NCBI GenBank assembly: GCA_965226755.1
Contig: CBDDDT010000004.1
Location: 124,001 to 188,000, forward strand
Direction: 5' to 3'
Source: Bog-113 sp965226755
GTDB taxonomy: Bacteria; Acidobacteriota; Terriglobia; Bryobacterales; Bryobacteraceae
Length of the DNA stretch: 64,000 nucleotides
Each line of letters begins with the position of its first letter. Within the stretch, counting starts at the first letter, position 1. The notes beneath the pieces are model-generated. The model saw nothing but the letters and a program-made list of their open reading frames with translations. It was not told the origin of the DNA and did not search any database. Positions 25,146 to 34,394 of this stretch are shown piece by piece. The translations under genes and the position numbers were made by a program.

Positions 25146-26810
25146 ATGAATGGCTCCCGGTGGGTTTCAAGACTCGCGTTCCTCATCATCGCGTCCGCGG
25201 CAGTCTCCGTGTTCGTCGACACTGCCCGGCATTTTGCGGGCCCTCAGCCTTTCCTGGGCGTGTGGGAAGACTCCCTGATGCTTTCCCGATACGCCCATAA
25301 CCTGGCGACATCCGGACAAATGATCTGGAATCCGGGCGGTCCCCCCACCTACGGACTCACCAGCCCCTACTACTTTCTCAGCACGGTCGTGCCGGTGGCG
25401 GCCTTCGTCACCAGCAAGCCCTTGGCGATTCCGATGGTGGCGAGCCTGATCTCGGGCCTGCTCTTCTTTGTCGTGATGGCGATCACGTTACGTCGCCTGC
25501 TTCCAGGACCGGTCGTTTTCCGTCATATCGCGATGGCTCTGGTTGCGATCGCCATGGCGAGAAGCGCAACGGATGTCGCGACCAACCTCATCAGCGGAAT
25601 GGATACCTGCTTCGCGATGTTGTACTTTTCCATCTACATTGCGCTGCTGCGATGGCATTCCTCCTCGCTTACCTGGCTCTCCGCGACGCTCGCGGGATTC
25701 TGGGGCGGTCTGGCCTTCGGAGCCCGGCCCGACCTGCTTGTATGGACAATGCTCGTTCCGCTGGCCTGGGTGCTCCTCGGTTCTCGCCGCCAGAAGAGTC
25801 TGGGTTTCGGGATGCTGCTGGTCAGCGTGCTGGTGCTGGCGCTGGAGATCGGGGTGGCTTCCGTCTATTTCCACTCGCCGCTTCCGCTGCCCTTTTATGC
25901 GAAGTCGCTCCAGTTGTACCCGGGACTCAACGACTACCGGTACACCGGGCTGCTCCATATCGTCCAGTTCTTATTTTCGTACTGGCTTTTGTTTGTGCTG
26001 ATTGTGCTGGATGTTCTCGTGGACGCGCGGGGATGGTGGCGTGAGACGTCTCCGCTGGTCAAAGGTCTCGCCGCCGGTACGGTGGTCCACATGAGCTACT
26101 TTCTGGTCGGAGTCACTCAGATTATGCCGGCGGCCCATCGATTTTATTACCCCGCGCTCCCGGCGATTATCTTTCTCGCGGGCTGCGCGACTGTCCGGTT
26201 GCTTGAACGCGTGCCGGAGCGATGGGTGGTCGCGGTGTCGCAATCGCCAGCGCCATATCGTTACGCGGCATTCGCGATCGCGATCCTCGTTTTACCTCCT
26301 CCACCGCCCAATGAACTTAGCGTGTTCGGCGCCCTTGCGCACCATAATTTCGCCTCGTTCGACTTGGTCCAGGAGTGCAAGGCTTACTTGCCGAATTTCT
26401 GGTTCGGGTTAGACCGCTTCTCGGCGCTTCCCTCCGACGCCACCATGGCCACGACGGAGATCGGGCATGTCGGGGCTATGAACCTCGATAAAACGGTGGT
26501 GGATTTAGCGGGGCTGAATGACTCGTTATTTGCTCACCATCGTTTTTCAGCCGACGTTTTTTTCGCTCATTACCATCCGGATCTGATTTATATGCCGCAC
26601 CCTGGATATAAGGCGATGAACGTGTCTTTGGAGGACAACCCAACCTTTCAGCGCGATTACGAGTGGATCCCGGCGGCGAAGCTCGGGCCGCAGTGGTTCA
26701 TGGGAATCGCTCTCAGCCGCACGAGCAAGTACTACGGCGAGATGCGCACAATCGTCAAATCCGTCTGTGCCGATCAGCTAACTGGTCCCTGCGCGTGGAA
26801 TCCTCAATAG
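25146..26810 (+). CDS. Multi-pass membrane protein, probable GT-C-type glycosyltransferase
   Basis: A 554-residue protein with about ten transmembrane helices. The first loop contains VWEDSLMLSRYAHNLATSG (E41-D42), then the Pro/Gly-rich GGPPTYGLTSPYYFL. The same arrangement occurs in the protein encoded at 28359-30011 (MDDTYIHMAMARSF), pointing to a shared GT-C fold and probable sugar transfer from a lipid carrier on the periplasmic side. A soluble C-terminal segment carries PDLIYMPHPGYKAM. The start ATG 25146 fits the hydrophobic N-terminus; a GTG four codons upstream is possible. It converges with the Wzy-like gene, with 14 bp between the stops. Confidence 0.72.
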   Translation: MNGSRWVSRLAFLIIASAAVSVFVDTARHFAGPQPFLGVWEDSLMLSRYAHNLATSGQMIWNPGGPPTYGLTSPYYFLSTVVPVAAFVTSKPLAIPMVASLISGLLFFVVMAITLRRLLPGPVVFRHIAMALVAIAMARSATDVATNLISGMDTCFAMLYFSIYIALLRWHSSSLTWLSATLAGFWGGLAFGARPDLLVWTMLVPLAWVLLGSRRQKSLGFGMLLVSVLVLALEIGVASVYFHSPLPLPFYAKSLQLYPGLNDYRYTGLLHIVQFLFSYWLLFVLIVLDVLVDARGWWRETSPLVKGLAAGTVVHMSYFLVGVTQIMPAAHRFYYPALPAIIFLAGCATVRLLERVPERWVVAVSQSPAPYRYAAFAIAILVLPPPPPNELSVFGALAHHNFASFDLVQECKAYLPNFWFGLDRFSALPSDATMATTEIGHVGAMNLDKTVVDLAGLNDSLFAHHRFSADVFFAHYHPDLIYMPHPGYKAMNVSLEDNPTFQRDYEWIPAAKLGPQWFMGIALSRTSKYYGEMRTIVKSVCADQLTGPCAWNPQ

Positions 26811-26824
26811 GGGCTCACCTCGCG

Positions 26825-28339
26825 TCAAATCCCCACAGTCTGAAACACAGGCGCACGCCGCTGCTGGGGCTGGAGCATTTGGATTGTCAACGACTGCGCC
26901 TTTTGCAGCCGTAACCACTCCCCGCTCATCATGCCCAGAAAGAAACAGAAGCAAGGCGTCATAAACAGCGGACCTTGGATATTGCCGGTGATGAGCATCC
27001 CGATCGCCATGGCGATCATCCACAAGGCCAGACCCGTCACCGGCCCGCTGCTCATTCGAGCCACCCAAAAGACTTCCTTGATCCACAAATAGAAGAAGCC
27101 CAGGAAGATGATCAGCCCCGGAAGTCCCGTGACCACCAAAATATCGACAAACATGTTGTGGGAGTATATTTCTTCGCCCATCGAAGTACTCGGGTCGTCC
27201 GAGCCGAAACCGTATCCCGTGCCGATCAGCCAGTGCTTGGGAAGGTTTCTCACGAAAAGCCTCCACGCCGACGTTCGCGCCTCCAGTGTCCCTACAGTCG
27301 CGAAACGATTCACAATGGCGTTCCCCGTTCCGCCGAACGACATGTGGTGAGTTGCGTAGTCTCCAACTGTGACCACCAGACCGAACGCTACAAGAACTCC
27401 CAGGACCAGCAGCATCGGGCGGCGAAGGACGCGCTTGTTGATCAGCCAATAGACCGCGCACGCGCCGAGAAGCGCGACCAACGGTGTACGCGTCTCGCAC
27501 GCGATTAAGCCGATCATACCCACGGGCAGCGTCAGATATAGTGCAGCTTTAGGAAGCAACCTCGCCTTGGTCGTAGCGATGACGACCAGCATCGCCATCG
27601 CCAGGAAGTAACCCCACGTCGTGTGATCGGCATAGTATGCGTAAGGCCGGAACGCATCATAGAAATACATCGACTGGTAAAGCTTCCAGGCTTCGATGGA
27701 AAACACGTGCGTCGCTTCCGCCCATGCCCGGTCGATGTAAGTCGGCCCGTAAATCAGCTGATACACGCCCAGCGGCACCGATATCCAGATCAGCAGGATG
27801 AAAAGCTTCGACACTCTTGAGAGAAAACTAAGCGGGACGAGAACACCGACGAGCAGCGCGACGACAGGCACGATCTGCGCCTCCATGCCGCCGAGCAAGG
27901 ATTGCAAGGGCACCCGCCGAATATTGATCAGAGAAACCAGAATAGTCGTGGCGACATAACCGATCATGAGGAACGCGCTCGGCGGCGTTCGCCGTTTCAG
28001 AAGAATGTAGACGGCAATGGTTCCCGCGACCAAAAGGAGCATTGTGGGCAGCAATTGAAAGCCGTAGTAAACCATCTGCGATTGTGGGCCCAAGGTAAAA
28101 ATGAACCGCTTGAAAAACTGGCAGAGGTGATCCGCCACGACATAGGCGATCACCAGATTCGCCAAGCGGAGCTGCGAAAAGACGACGAGCGCCAGAAACA
28201 GGCAGAGCTCAAACACCAGCGGCACCATTCCTGGCCGGAAACAGACCACCGGAACCGCCATCACCAACGCGGCGAACAAGAGTCCGAGCTGTAGAATTTT
28301 TGTGGGAAGCCCGAACAACGGCTGCGTCAGGGTTTGCAT
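26825..28339 (-). CDS. O-antigen ligase/polymerase-type membrane protein (Wzy_C family)
   Basis: A 504-residue protein with about 12-14 membrane helices. The large periplasmic loop (about 350-420) carries the family signature: RTSAWRLFVRNLPKHWLIGTGYGFG, then GEEIYSHNMFVDILVVTGLPG. The Arg and His in this loop are the conserved catalytic region of WaaL/Wzy proteins. It may polymerise repeat units (Wzy) or ligate the chain to an acceptor (WaaL); sequence alone does not decide. It lies 19 bp downstream of a GT-C-like gene on the same strand. A second member of the family is at 31405-32658. Confidence 0.85.
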   Translation of the reverse strand: MQTLTQPLFGLPTKILQLGLLFAALVMAVPVVCFRPGMVPLVFELCLFLALVVFSQLRLANLVIAYVVADHLCQFFKRFIFTLGPQSQMVYYGFQLLPTMLLLVAGTIAVYILLKRRTPPSAFLMIGYVATTILVSLINIRRVPLQSLLGGMEAQIVPVVALLVGVLVPLSFLSRVSKLFILLIWISVPLGVYQLIYGPTYIDRAWAEATHVFSIEAWKLYQSMYFYDAFRPYAYYADHTTWGYFLAMAMLVVIATTKARLLPKAALYLTLPVGMIGLIACETRTPLVALLGACAVYWLINKRVLRRPMLLVLGVLVAFGLVVTVGDYATHHMSFGGTGNAIVNRFATVGTLEARTSAWRLFVRNLPKHWLIGTGYGFGSDDPSTSMGEEIYSHNMFVDILVVTGLPGLIIFLGFFYLWIKEVFWVARMSSGPVTGLALWMIAMAIGMLITGNIQGPLFMTPCFCFFLGMMSGEWLRLQKAQSLTIQMLQPQQRRAPVFQTVGI

Positions 28340-28358
28340 CTGTCTAATTCGCTTGATT

Positions 28359-30011
28359 TTACCGCAATTCCACTGCGATCACCCCGCGTGGCAATCTCCG
28401 ATCGAACGTCCGGAGGCCGGCTGTCAGGCGATCCCGATAGGCGGGATCCACCGCGAAAAACGTCACCGTGTCCGACCAGCAGATCTGATTCTGTGGAATC
28501 CTCCACGTTCCCGCCTTCACCCACTCCGGAGGCAGGCCGCCCAGCTCCGCAAATTCCGCCGGGAACACCGCGGCTATCTTCGCGCCCTCCTGAGCGGCAA
28601 GTCGCCTCCGGAACGCAAGATCGTACCCGTGACGCAGCTTCGCTTTGGTGACCGCCATGTTGGCGAGCCCGTACGTGTCGACGATCCGGGAGTCGGAAAG
28701 GAAAGCGGGCGCACCGATATCGCTAAGAATCACAGTCTCGCCGGGGAAATTTTCTTTCAGGAACTCTCCCACCTGATACTGCTGGTCATGAATATTCTGG
28801 CAGGCGTAGGGCGTCAGCCAGAGTGAATCCACCACTCTCGGAACGAAGGCGAACAACAGAACGGCCGCGCCGAACGCATACGCGGCGGCCGCTCGCGTTC
28901 GCATGAAGCCGGGCCACAAAGGCAACTTCAAAGCGTTCCAGGCCAGCCCGCACGCGTAGACGCCCAGCACCACCAGGTACGCTTCGTACCGGAAGAACCA
29001 TCCGACCCTTCCGAACTGAAGATGAAGCAGCGCCGTGGATCCGAACAGGAGGAGAGTAACCAATTCTACGCTCCAGATCGAAAGCCTTCGGCGGTACAGG
29101 ATCGTGAACAAAACAATTCCGGCCGCCATCAGAAAGCACAACGCGGGCACGTCGTGAAGCTGTTCCGCCCAATGCAGAGGATACGGCCACAATCCTTTCC
29201 CCGGGCGGCTGATTTTCGCAATGATGGAATTCGGGACGGGGAACCATCCCTGGGCCATCGAGTAGGCGCCATAACACGCAACTGGCGCGAGCGCCGCGCT
29301 CCCCAGCCAGACGGAAAATACGCGCCGCCCCCGCCACCAGAACAACGTTGCCGCGGCCGCCACCAGCGCCATCGCCTCATAGCGGCAAAGCACCGCGAGA
29401 GCGGCCACCAGGCAGAGGATCGGCCCCTCACGTGGACCCCATTCAGTCCGGTTTAGCATCCGGCTCGCGAAGACTACGAACAGGAGCGACAGAAGAGTCT
29501 GCGGAACGTGCTCCATGCCGGCGATCGTCTCCGGGGCCAGCGGCATCTCGAACACGATCAGCACCAAAAGGGCCGCCCGAAAAACGCTTCCCACCCCAGC
29601 GCGCCGAAATGCGGCATCCAAAAGCCAGAGGAGCGCCAATCCGAAGACGACATCCATCACCAGCGGCGCGATCTCGCTCGGGCCGGTGAGTAAGTAAATG
29701 GCCGATAGCAGCAGCGTGAACAGCGGCGAAGAAGAAGACGACGTAAATCCGTAGCGCGTCAATCCCCACACGCTGTGCTGGCTGAAAGAGCGCGCCATCG
29801 CCATATGGATATAGGTGTCATCCATCGGATAACCGAAGTGGCCGCCACAGCGGCTCAAAATATCCTGAATCAGCCATGCGAGCAAGGCCGCGAACAAGAG
29901 CCAGGCGACCAACAACGGCCAGGACGCTAAGGGGGACGCGAAAGACGCTTGCGCCGGATGTGCAGGTCGTGCGGGAAACTCTGCGATCAGGTCGTCCCGT
30001 TGTGAGGTCAT
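28359..30011 (-). CDS. Multi-pass membrane protein, probable GT-C-type glycosyltransferase
   Basis: From ATG 30011 this is 550 residues with a cytoplasmic N-terminus of about 30 residues and then about ten helices. Just after the first helix comes GYPMDDTYIHMAMARSF (D64-D65), the acidic pair expected in GT-C transferases, followed by a Ser-rich loop (YGFTSSSSSPLF). The last helix leads into a periplasmic tail with YGLANMAVTKAKL. The frame is open upstream to 30212, but the additional residues are Arg-rich and run into the divergent gene region. It shares an operon with the Wzy-like gene that follows. Confidence 0.74.
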   Translation of the reverse strand: MTSQRDDLIAEFPARPAHPAQASFASPLASWPLLVAWLLFAALLAWLIQDILSRCGGHFGYPMDDTYIHMAMARSFSQHSVWGLTRYGFTSSSSSPLFTLLLSAIYLLTGPSEIAPLVMDVVFGLALLWLLDAAFRRAGVGSVFRAALLVLIVFEMPLAPETIAGMEHVPQTLLSLLFVVFASRMLNRTEWGPREGPILCLVAALAVLCRYEAMALVAAAATLFWWRGRRVFSVWLGSAALAPVACYGAYSMAQGWFPVPNSIIAKISRPGKGLWPYPLHWAEQLHDVPALCFLMAAGIVLFTILYRRRLSIWSVELVTLLLFGSTALLHLQFGRVGWFFRYEAYLVVLGVYACGLAWNALKLPLWPGFMRTRAAAAYAFGAAVLLFAFVPRVVDSLWLTPYACQNIHDQQYQVGEFLKENFPGETVILSDIGAPAFLSDSRIVDTYGLANMAVTKAKLRHGYDLAFRRRLAAQEGAKIAAVFPAEFAELGGLPPEWVKAGTWRIPQNQICWSDTVTFFAVDPAYRDRLTAGLRTFDRRLPRGVIAVELR

Positions 30012-30115
30012 TAGAGGCGGCCCGCCAAGCGACGCAAAGCGGAGAGCTGTTTTTATGATATCCCGCGCCGTAGCCGGTCTTTTGTCTCGAAGTCGGTCGG
30101 ATACAGTAGTGAAAG

Positions 30116-31408
30116 ATGGCTGTAACTCCGCATCATCTGGCGCGAGCCGCCGGTACAGCCGTTCGGGTGATTCTGCTCGGGCTGTTCGCCGCCGCGATCT
30201 ATCGCGCGGCATTGACCGCGTGGGCCGATTCCGAATACCGCACCGGCACTCCGCAAGCGATTGGGAGAGCGGAGCGCCTCATGCCCTCCAACGCCGTCTA
30301 CCACTACACGAACGCGCTGCTCAGGGAGCAAAATGAGCCTGTCTCCCCGGCTATAGAAAGCGAATTTGCGGCCGCTGTCGCCCGCAGCCCGCGCTACTCC
30401 GACGCGCTGATGGCCTGGAGCGTCGAGAAAGAACTTCGCGGCGACAAGAACGGCGCCGAGGAACTGCTTCTGGACGCCCAGCGGAAAGATCATCTCCTGC
30501 GTCCCACCTGGGCTCTCGCCAACTTCTACTTCCGCCAGGGAGACACGGATCGCTTCTTTAAAGAAGCGCGCGAATCTCTCCGGATCATCGGCGCCTCCGG
30601 GTTGTCCGAAGGGCGTTTCGACCCCGGTCCCATCTTCGCTCTCTGCTGGAAATCCGGGGCGGATGCAAGCACCATTCTGGATCGCGCCATCCCGCCCGAT
30701 CGCCCGATTCTGGGCAGTTACTTCAACTATCTCGTGGCCACCGGCAACATTCCCGCTATCGAGCAGTGCGCGTCCAGGCTCCTGCCCGATACCGGCAAGG
30801 GCGAACTGTTCTTGCTGGCGCCCTACGTCAATCTCCTGATCAACCGCAACCTGATGTCGCCCGCTATTCAGGCTTGGGAGCAGTTGTTTAAGCGCGGCGC
30901 CGTTCCCTTTCCCGGACCCGATCCGGCGAACGGCGTCTTCCTGACGAACGCCGATCTCGCCGCGCCCCCGTCGGACTTCGGTTTCGATTGGCGGCGTGTT
31001 TTTCCGGACACTGTCCAGTTCACCTTTTCCAAGCCGGATCACTCCTACCGCTTTGACTTCGATGGCAATCAGCCCGAACATTTCAGCCTCCTCTACCAGC
31101 CTTTTCCCTTGCAGCCCGGTCGCGCGTACCGGTTCACAGCCCGCTTTCACAGTGACGGCAATCCGCAGCAAAGCGGGTTATGGTGGAGTTTCACCGATCA
31201 CAAAGACGGGCATCCCATTCCCGGGAAAGTGAGCGTGATCTCAACAGGCGCTGCCCCCACCGACGAAGAGAAAACTCTCACCCTGGATTTCGACGCTTCC
31301 GCGAACACGGATTCGGCTGACATTCACCTCGACTACAACCGGCAGCCCGGCACGGAGCGCTTCCGGGGGTTTTACGAACTGCTCCATGTGGGGCTGAAAC
31401 TCAGATGA
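30116..31408 (+). CDS. Membrane-anchored protein with TPR-like and C-terminal beta domain
   Basis: A 430-residue protein with one N-terminal membrane helix (about 12-32). Helical TPR-like repeats follow (about 40-260; examples are IGRAERLMPSNAVYHYTNALL and SPRYSDALMAWSVEKELRG). The C-terminal domain (about 280-430) is beta-rich, with RAYRFTARFHSDG and GFYELLHVGLKLR, and resembles a carbohydrate-binding jelly roll. Its stop overlaps the start of a Wzy-type gene as ATGA, so the two products are probably partners in a polymerase or ligase complex. A ribosome site GTGAAAG precedes the ATG. No named family is recognised. Confidence 0.7.
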   Translation: MAVTPHHLARAAGTAVRVILLGLFAAAIYRAALTAWADSEYRTGTPQAIGRAERLMPSNAVYHYTNALLREQNEPVSPAIESEFAAAVARSPRYSDALMAWSVEKELRGDKNGAEELLLDAQRKDHLLRPTWALANFYFRQGDTDRFFKEARESLRIIGASGLSEGRFDPGPIFALCWKSGADASTILDRAIPPDRPILGSYFNYLVATGNIPAIEQCASRLLPDTGKGELFLLAPYVNLLINRNLMSPAIQAWEQLFKRGAVPFPGPDPANGVFLTNADLAAPPSDFGFDWRRVFPDTVQFTFSKPDHSYRFDFDGNQPEHFSLLYQPFPLQPGRAYRFTARFHSDGNPQQSGLWWSFTDHKDGHPIPGKVSVISTGAAPTDEEKTLTLDFDASANTDSADIHLDYNRQPGTERFRGFYELLHVGLKLR

Positions 31409-32658
31409 AAAATTCGCTCGAAGCCAATCAGGATCGCGAACAGACGGCTTTGTTGGTGAATTGGTTTGTCGCCCTGGTCTACGTCGGTCTGTTGCTTTCC
31501 TGGCAATCCGGAGTTTGGGCGGTGAGTCTTCTCGAGATCGGCGCCTTGGTTCTCGGAGCGGTCCTGCTTATCCGACAGATCAGCGCGCGCGAAACATTCC
31601 AGCCCGCGCCGGATACATTCGCCCTTGCGGCTCTGGTTCTTTGGGGCCCTCTTCAGATCCTCACCGGCAACACCGTGGATGCATACGCCACCTGGAACAG
31701 CGCCGTCAGTTGGCTGGTTCTCGCCACCATTTATCTCTCCGCTAAGGCGCTTCTGACGGATCGGCGGACGCGTTCGCGCTTCCTCTCGACGGAGATTTGG
31801 ATCGGGTCGGTGATGGCTGTTCTTTCCATCCTGCTCAAGTTCGGCTCGCCGCAAAAGATCTTCGGTTTCTTCGCATCCCGCTATCCGCCGATCGGGCCTT
31901 TTATTTATAAGAACCACTATGCGGTGTTCATCGAGCTGCTCATTCCCATCGCTTTCTATAAAATGACCTCCGGGAAGCACCGGCGCGCGCCGTACGTGGT
32001 GCTCTTCGCGGCGCTGTTCGCCTGCATGGTGGCGAGCCTGTCGCGGGCCGGGCTTCTAATCGCCGTGGGGGAGATCGTCGTGCTCGTGGCGCTGAGTTGG
32101 GCGCGCGGCAGAATCACATGGCGCTCGCTTCGCAATATCGGGCTCCCGATTCTGCTCCTTGTCGTCGCTTTCACCCTGCTCGTGGGCTGGGATGCGGCGT
32201 GGGCGCGCTTCCAGGAGGCACATCCGTTTGAGGCTCGCGGCCCGCTCGTCCATTCCACCATCGAGATGATCAGGAGCCGCCCGCTTACCGGCTTTGGCCT
32301 CGGGACGTGGCGCACCGTCTACCCGCAATATGCGGTCTTCGACATCGCCCGGCTCGCCAACGAAGCTCACAATGACTGGCTCCAATGGGCTGCTGATGGA
32401 GGGATCGGCTTCGCCGCTGTGATCCTGGGTTTCGCCATCTACGTCAGCCGGCTCGCCTGGAATAACGTTTGGGGGCTGGGCGTCCCCGCCGTTTTTGTTC
32501 ACTGCCTGGTGGACTACGCGACACGCAGTCTCCCGCTCGCCGCCTTCTTGTTTCTGATTGCGGGCGCGCTAGCGGCGGCGGGCGCAGCGAGATCTTCTCG
32601 CAAAACCGGCGCGGATCCGGAATGGCAGATCCTTTCGCTGCGTGCGTCGTCAGAGTGA
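31405..32658 (+). CDS. O-antigen ligase/polymerase-type membrane protein (Wzy_C family)
   Basis: A 417-residue membrane protein with about ten helices. The diagnostic periplasmic segment is RSRPLTGFGLGTWRTVYPQY followed by LANEAHNDWLQWAADGGIG; the Arg, the Gly-rich turn and the EAHND His match Wzy/WaaL proteins. It is translationally coupled to the TPR-like protein upstream and is a second Wzy_C member in this locus besides 26825-28339. One of the two may be the polymerase and the other the ligase. It converges with the WbaP-type gene with only 10 bp between the stops. Confidence 0.85.
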   Translation: MKNSLEANQDREQTALLVNWFVALVYVGLLLSWQSGVWAVSLLEIGALVLGAVLLIRQISARETFQPAPDTFALAALVLWGPLQILTGNTVDAYATWNSAVSWLVLATIYLSAKALLTDRRTRSRFLSTEIWIGSVMAVLSILLKFGSPQKIFGFFASRYPPIGPFIYKNHYAVFIELLIPIAFYKMTSGKHRRAPYVVLFAALFACMVASLSRAGLLIAVGEIVVLVALSWARGRITWRSLRNIGLPILLLVVAFTLLVGWDAAWARFQEAHPFEARGPLVHSTIEMIRSRPLTGFGLGTWRTVYPQYAVFDIARLANEAHNDWLQWAADGGIGFAAVILGFAIYVSRLAWNNVWGLGVPAVFVHCLVDYATRSLPLAAFLFLIAGALAAAGAARSSRKTGADPEWQILSLRASSE

Positions 32659-32668
32659 GTGACGCTGG

Positions 32669-34120
32669 TTAGTAAGCGCCCCGGCCAATCACTACGGCTC
32701 GCGCGGTGCGGCTCAGGATGAAGATGTCCAGCCACAGCGACCAGTTCCGGATGTAATAAGTATCCAGAACAGCCTGCAGTTCAAAATCCGCTTCGCTGCG
32801 CGCCGAGATCTGCCAGAGTCCTGTTAACCCCGGACGCACCTTCGTGCGCAGATCCCGAAATCCCGGATGGAATTGCATCATGTGATAAGCTGGGAACGGT
32901 CGCGGCCCCACCAGACTCATCTGTCCGATGAGGATGTTCCAAAGCTGCGGGAGTTCATCCAGACTGCTGCGGCGAAGAAAGCGCCCGATTCCGGGCAGAA
33001 CCCGCGGATCGTCCTTCAGCTTGCAGTGCCTCTCCCATTCCTCGCGCGCCTCGGGATTCTCCGCCAGATACTGCTGCAGCACGGCGTCCGCGTCCGGGTA
33101 CATGGTGCGCAGTTTAAGAATTCGTATGATCCTGCCCTGCTCTCCTTCGCGCTCATGCCAGAAGAATGGGTTCCGCGGGCTCGCCAGGAACACTCCCAGC
33201 GCGGCCAGAAACGTGAGCACGATCGCGAACGGCGCCATGACCATCACCAGAGCCAGATCCAGGGCGCGCTTCAGATAGCGGTTGATCGGAAACAGAAGAT
33301 TGTGCCGCAGTTCCAGCGCCAGCACTCCGCCCACGTCGATCGGGCTAACCGGAACGCTCGCCAGGCCCATCAGATTCGGCACCAGGAAAACGTGCGGAAA
33401 GATCATCGAGCACCGCTCCAGCAGCGTCAGCAGCTCTTGTTGAGCCAAACCCGGCATGGCCACGAACGCATGCCGCACCACGGCCCCTCCGGCTACCTCC
33501 TTCGCCATGGAAAGCGGCCCGAGGACGGGAACGTCTTCAATAAACCCGACCTTGCGGGGATCATCGTCCAGGCACGCGAGCGGTTTGAGCGCCAGTTCCG
33601 GAGTCACGCGCAGCTTCTCGATCAGCAGGGCCGCCGTTTCTCCCGCGCCCAGAATCACAACCGGCACGCCAAACCACGGCTTCTCCGCGAAATAATGATG
33701 CACCACCGCCCGCGCCAACGGCAGACACAGCAGCGAGAGGATCCAGGACGTGAAGAAGCCGCCGCGCGACTGCACATATGCGTCTTTGGTGAGGAAGATC
33801 GTGGCCGTCAGCATCAAGTAGATAATCGTGGCGCCGCGCGACATCTTCCGCAGCAGTTCCACCGGACCCACTCCTACTCCGGGATAAAGCCCTTCCGCCG
33901 CGAACATGATCGGAAACAAAGCGATCGCCGGCCAGTAACGCACATAAATAGGCGGCGCTGAGATGTTGACCAGGAGTCTCCAGATTTGCGAGCCGACGAA
34001 TCCCGAGAGCGCGAGCGCGCACAGGTCCGTAGCCAGCATGAGCCCGCTGCTCACCATGGGCGAGAGGCGGGATTTCGGGAGAGTCTGCGAATTCGATCTT
34101 AACTGTGCAATGGTCGCCAT
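32669..34120 (-). CDS. WbaP-type undecaprenyl-phosphate sugar phosphotransferase
   Basis: A 483-residue initiating transferase that moves a sugar-1-phosphate (often galactose or glucose) from UDP-sugar to undecaprenyl phosphate, the first step of repeat-unit synthesis. Four N-terminal membrane helices (about 20-130) precede a CoA-binding-like domain (about 145-260; VVILGAGETAALLIEKL). A further membrane hairpin leads into the C-terminal catalytic domain (about 280-483). Signatures are KLRTMYPDAD, GRFLRRSSLDELPQLWN, GQMSLVGPRP, KVRPGLTGLWQISAR and DTYYIRNWSLWLDIFIL. The 274-bp region upstream (34121-34394) holds no gene and probably its promoter. Confidence 0.93.
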   Translation of the reverse strand: MATIAQLRSNSQTLPKSRLSPMVSSGLMLATDLCALALSGFVGSQIWRLLVNISAPPIYVRYWPAIALFPIMFAAEGLYPGVGVGPVELLRKMSRGATIIYLMLTATIFLTKDAYVQSRGGFFTSWILSLLCLPLARAVVHHYFAEKPWFGVPVVILGAGETAALLIEKLRVTPELALKPLACLDDDPRKVGFIEDVPVLGPLSMAKEVAGGAVVRHAFVAMPGLAQQELLTLLERCSMIFPHVFLVPNLMGLASVPVSPIDVGGVLALELRHNLLFPINRYLKRALDLALVMVMAPFAIVLTFLAALGVFLASPRNPFFWHEREGEQGRIIRILKLRTMYPDADAVLQQYLAENPEAREEWERHCKLKDDPRVLPGIGRFLRRSSLDELPQLWNILIGQMSLVGPRPFPAYHMMQFHPGFRDLRTKVRPGLTGLWQISARSEADFELQAVLDTYYIRNWSLWLDIFILSRTARAVVIGRGAY

Positions 34121-34362
34121 GCTGAAGCTTGTTCACTCGCAAAACGCGACTGACTACCAGGACAATCGCTCCGGACAGGCCTTCTCAAACGGGCGGCTTG
34201 CTTGCGGGTGCGTACAAACGGACAACGCCTCCCGTTATCAATCAGTATCGCTCACGCCACCCCTCGTTCGTCCCAGCCTCCAGCCCCTACCCTCGAGCTT
34301 GTTACGTAGGTTTGAGCACTAAAATGGGCGCGCCCCGGGTGGAAGAGCTATTTGAATAACAC

Positions 34363-34376
34363 CCCGGTTCGCCGGG
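34363..34376 (-). terminator. Possible terminator hairpin after the GT4 operon
   Basis: A 5-bp CCCGG/CCGGG stem with a four-base loop (TTCG on the plus strand, CGAA on the minus) lies 18 bp past the stop of the last GT4 gene. It is followed on the minus strand by GTGTTATT. The short T-rich tail makes it only a weak candidate. Confidence 0.35.
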
Positions 34377-34394
34377 ATGTCTCGGAAAACCAGT

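Noticed and set aside
32867..33961. 364-codon plus-strand ORF
   Set aside because: Antisense to the WbaP-type gene, which has full family motifs.
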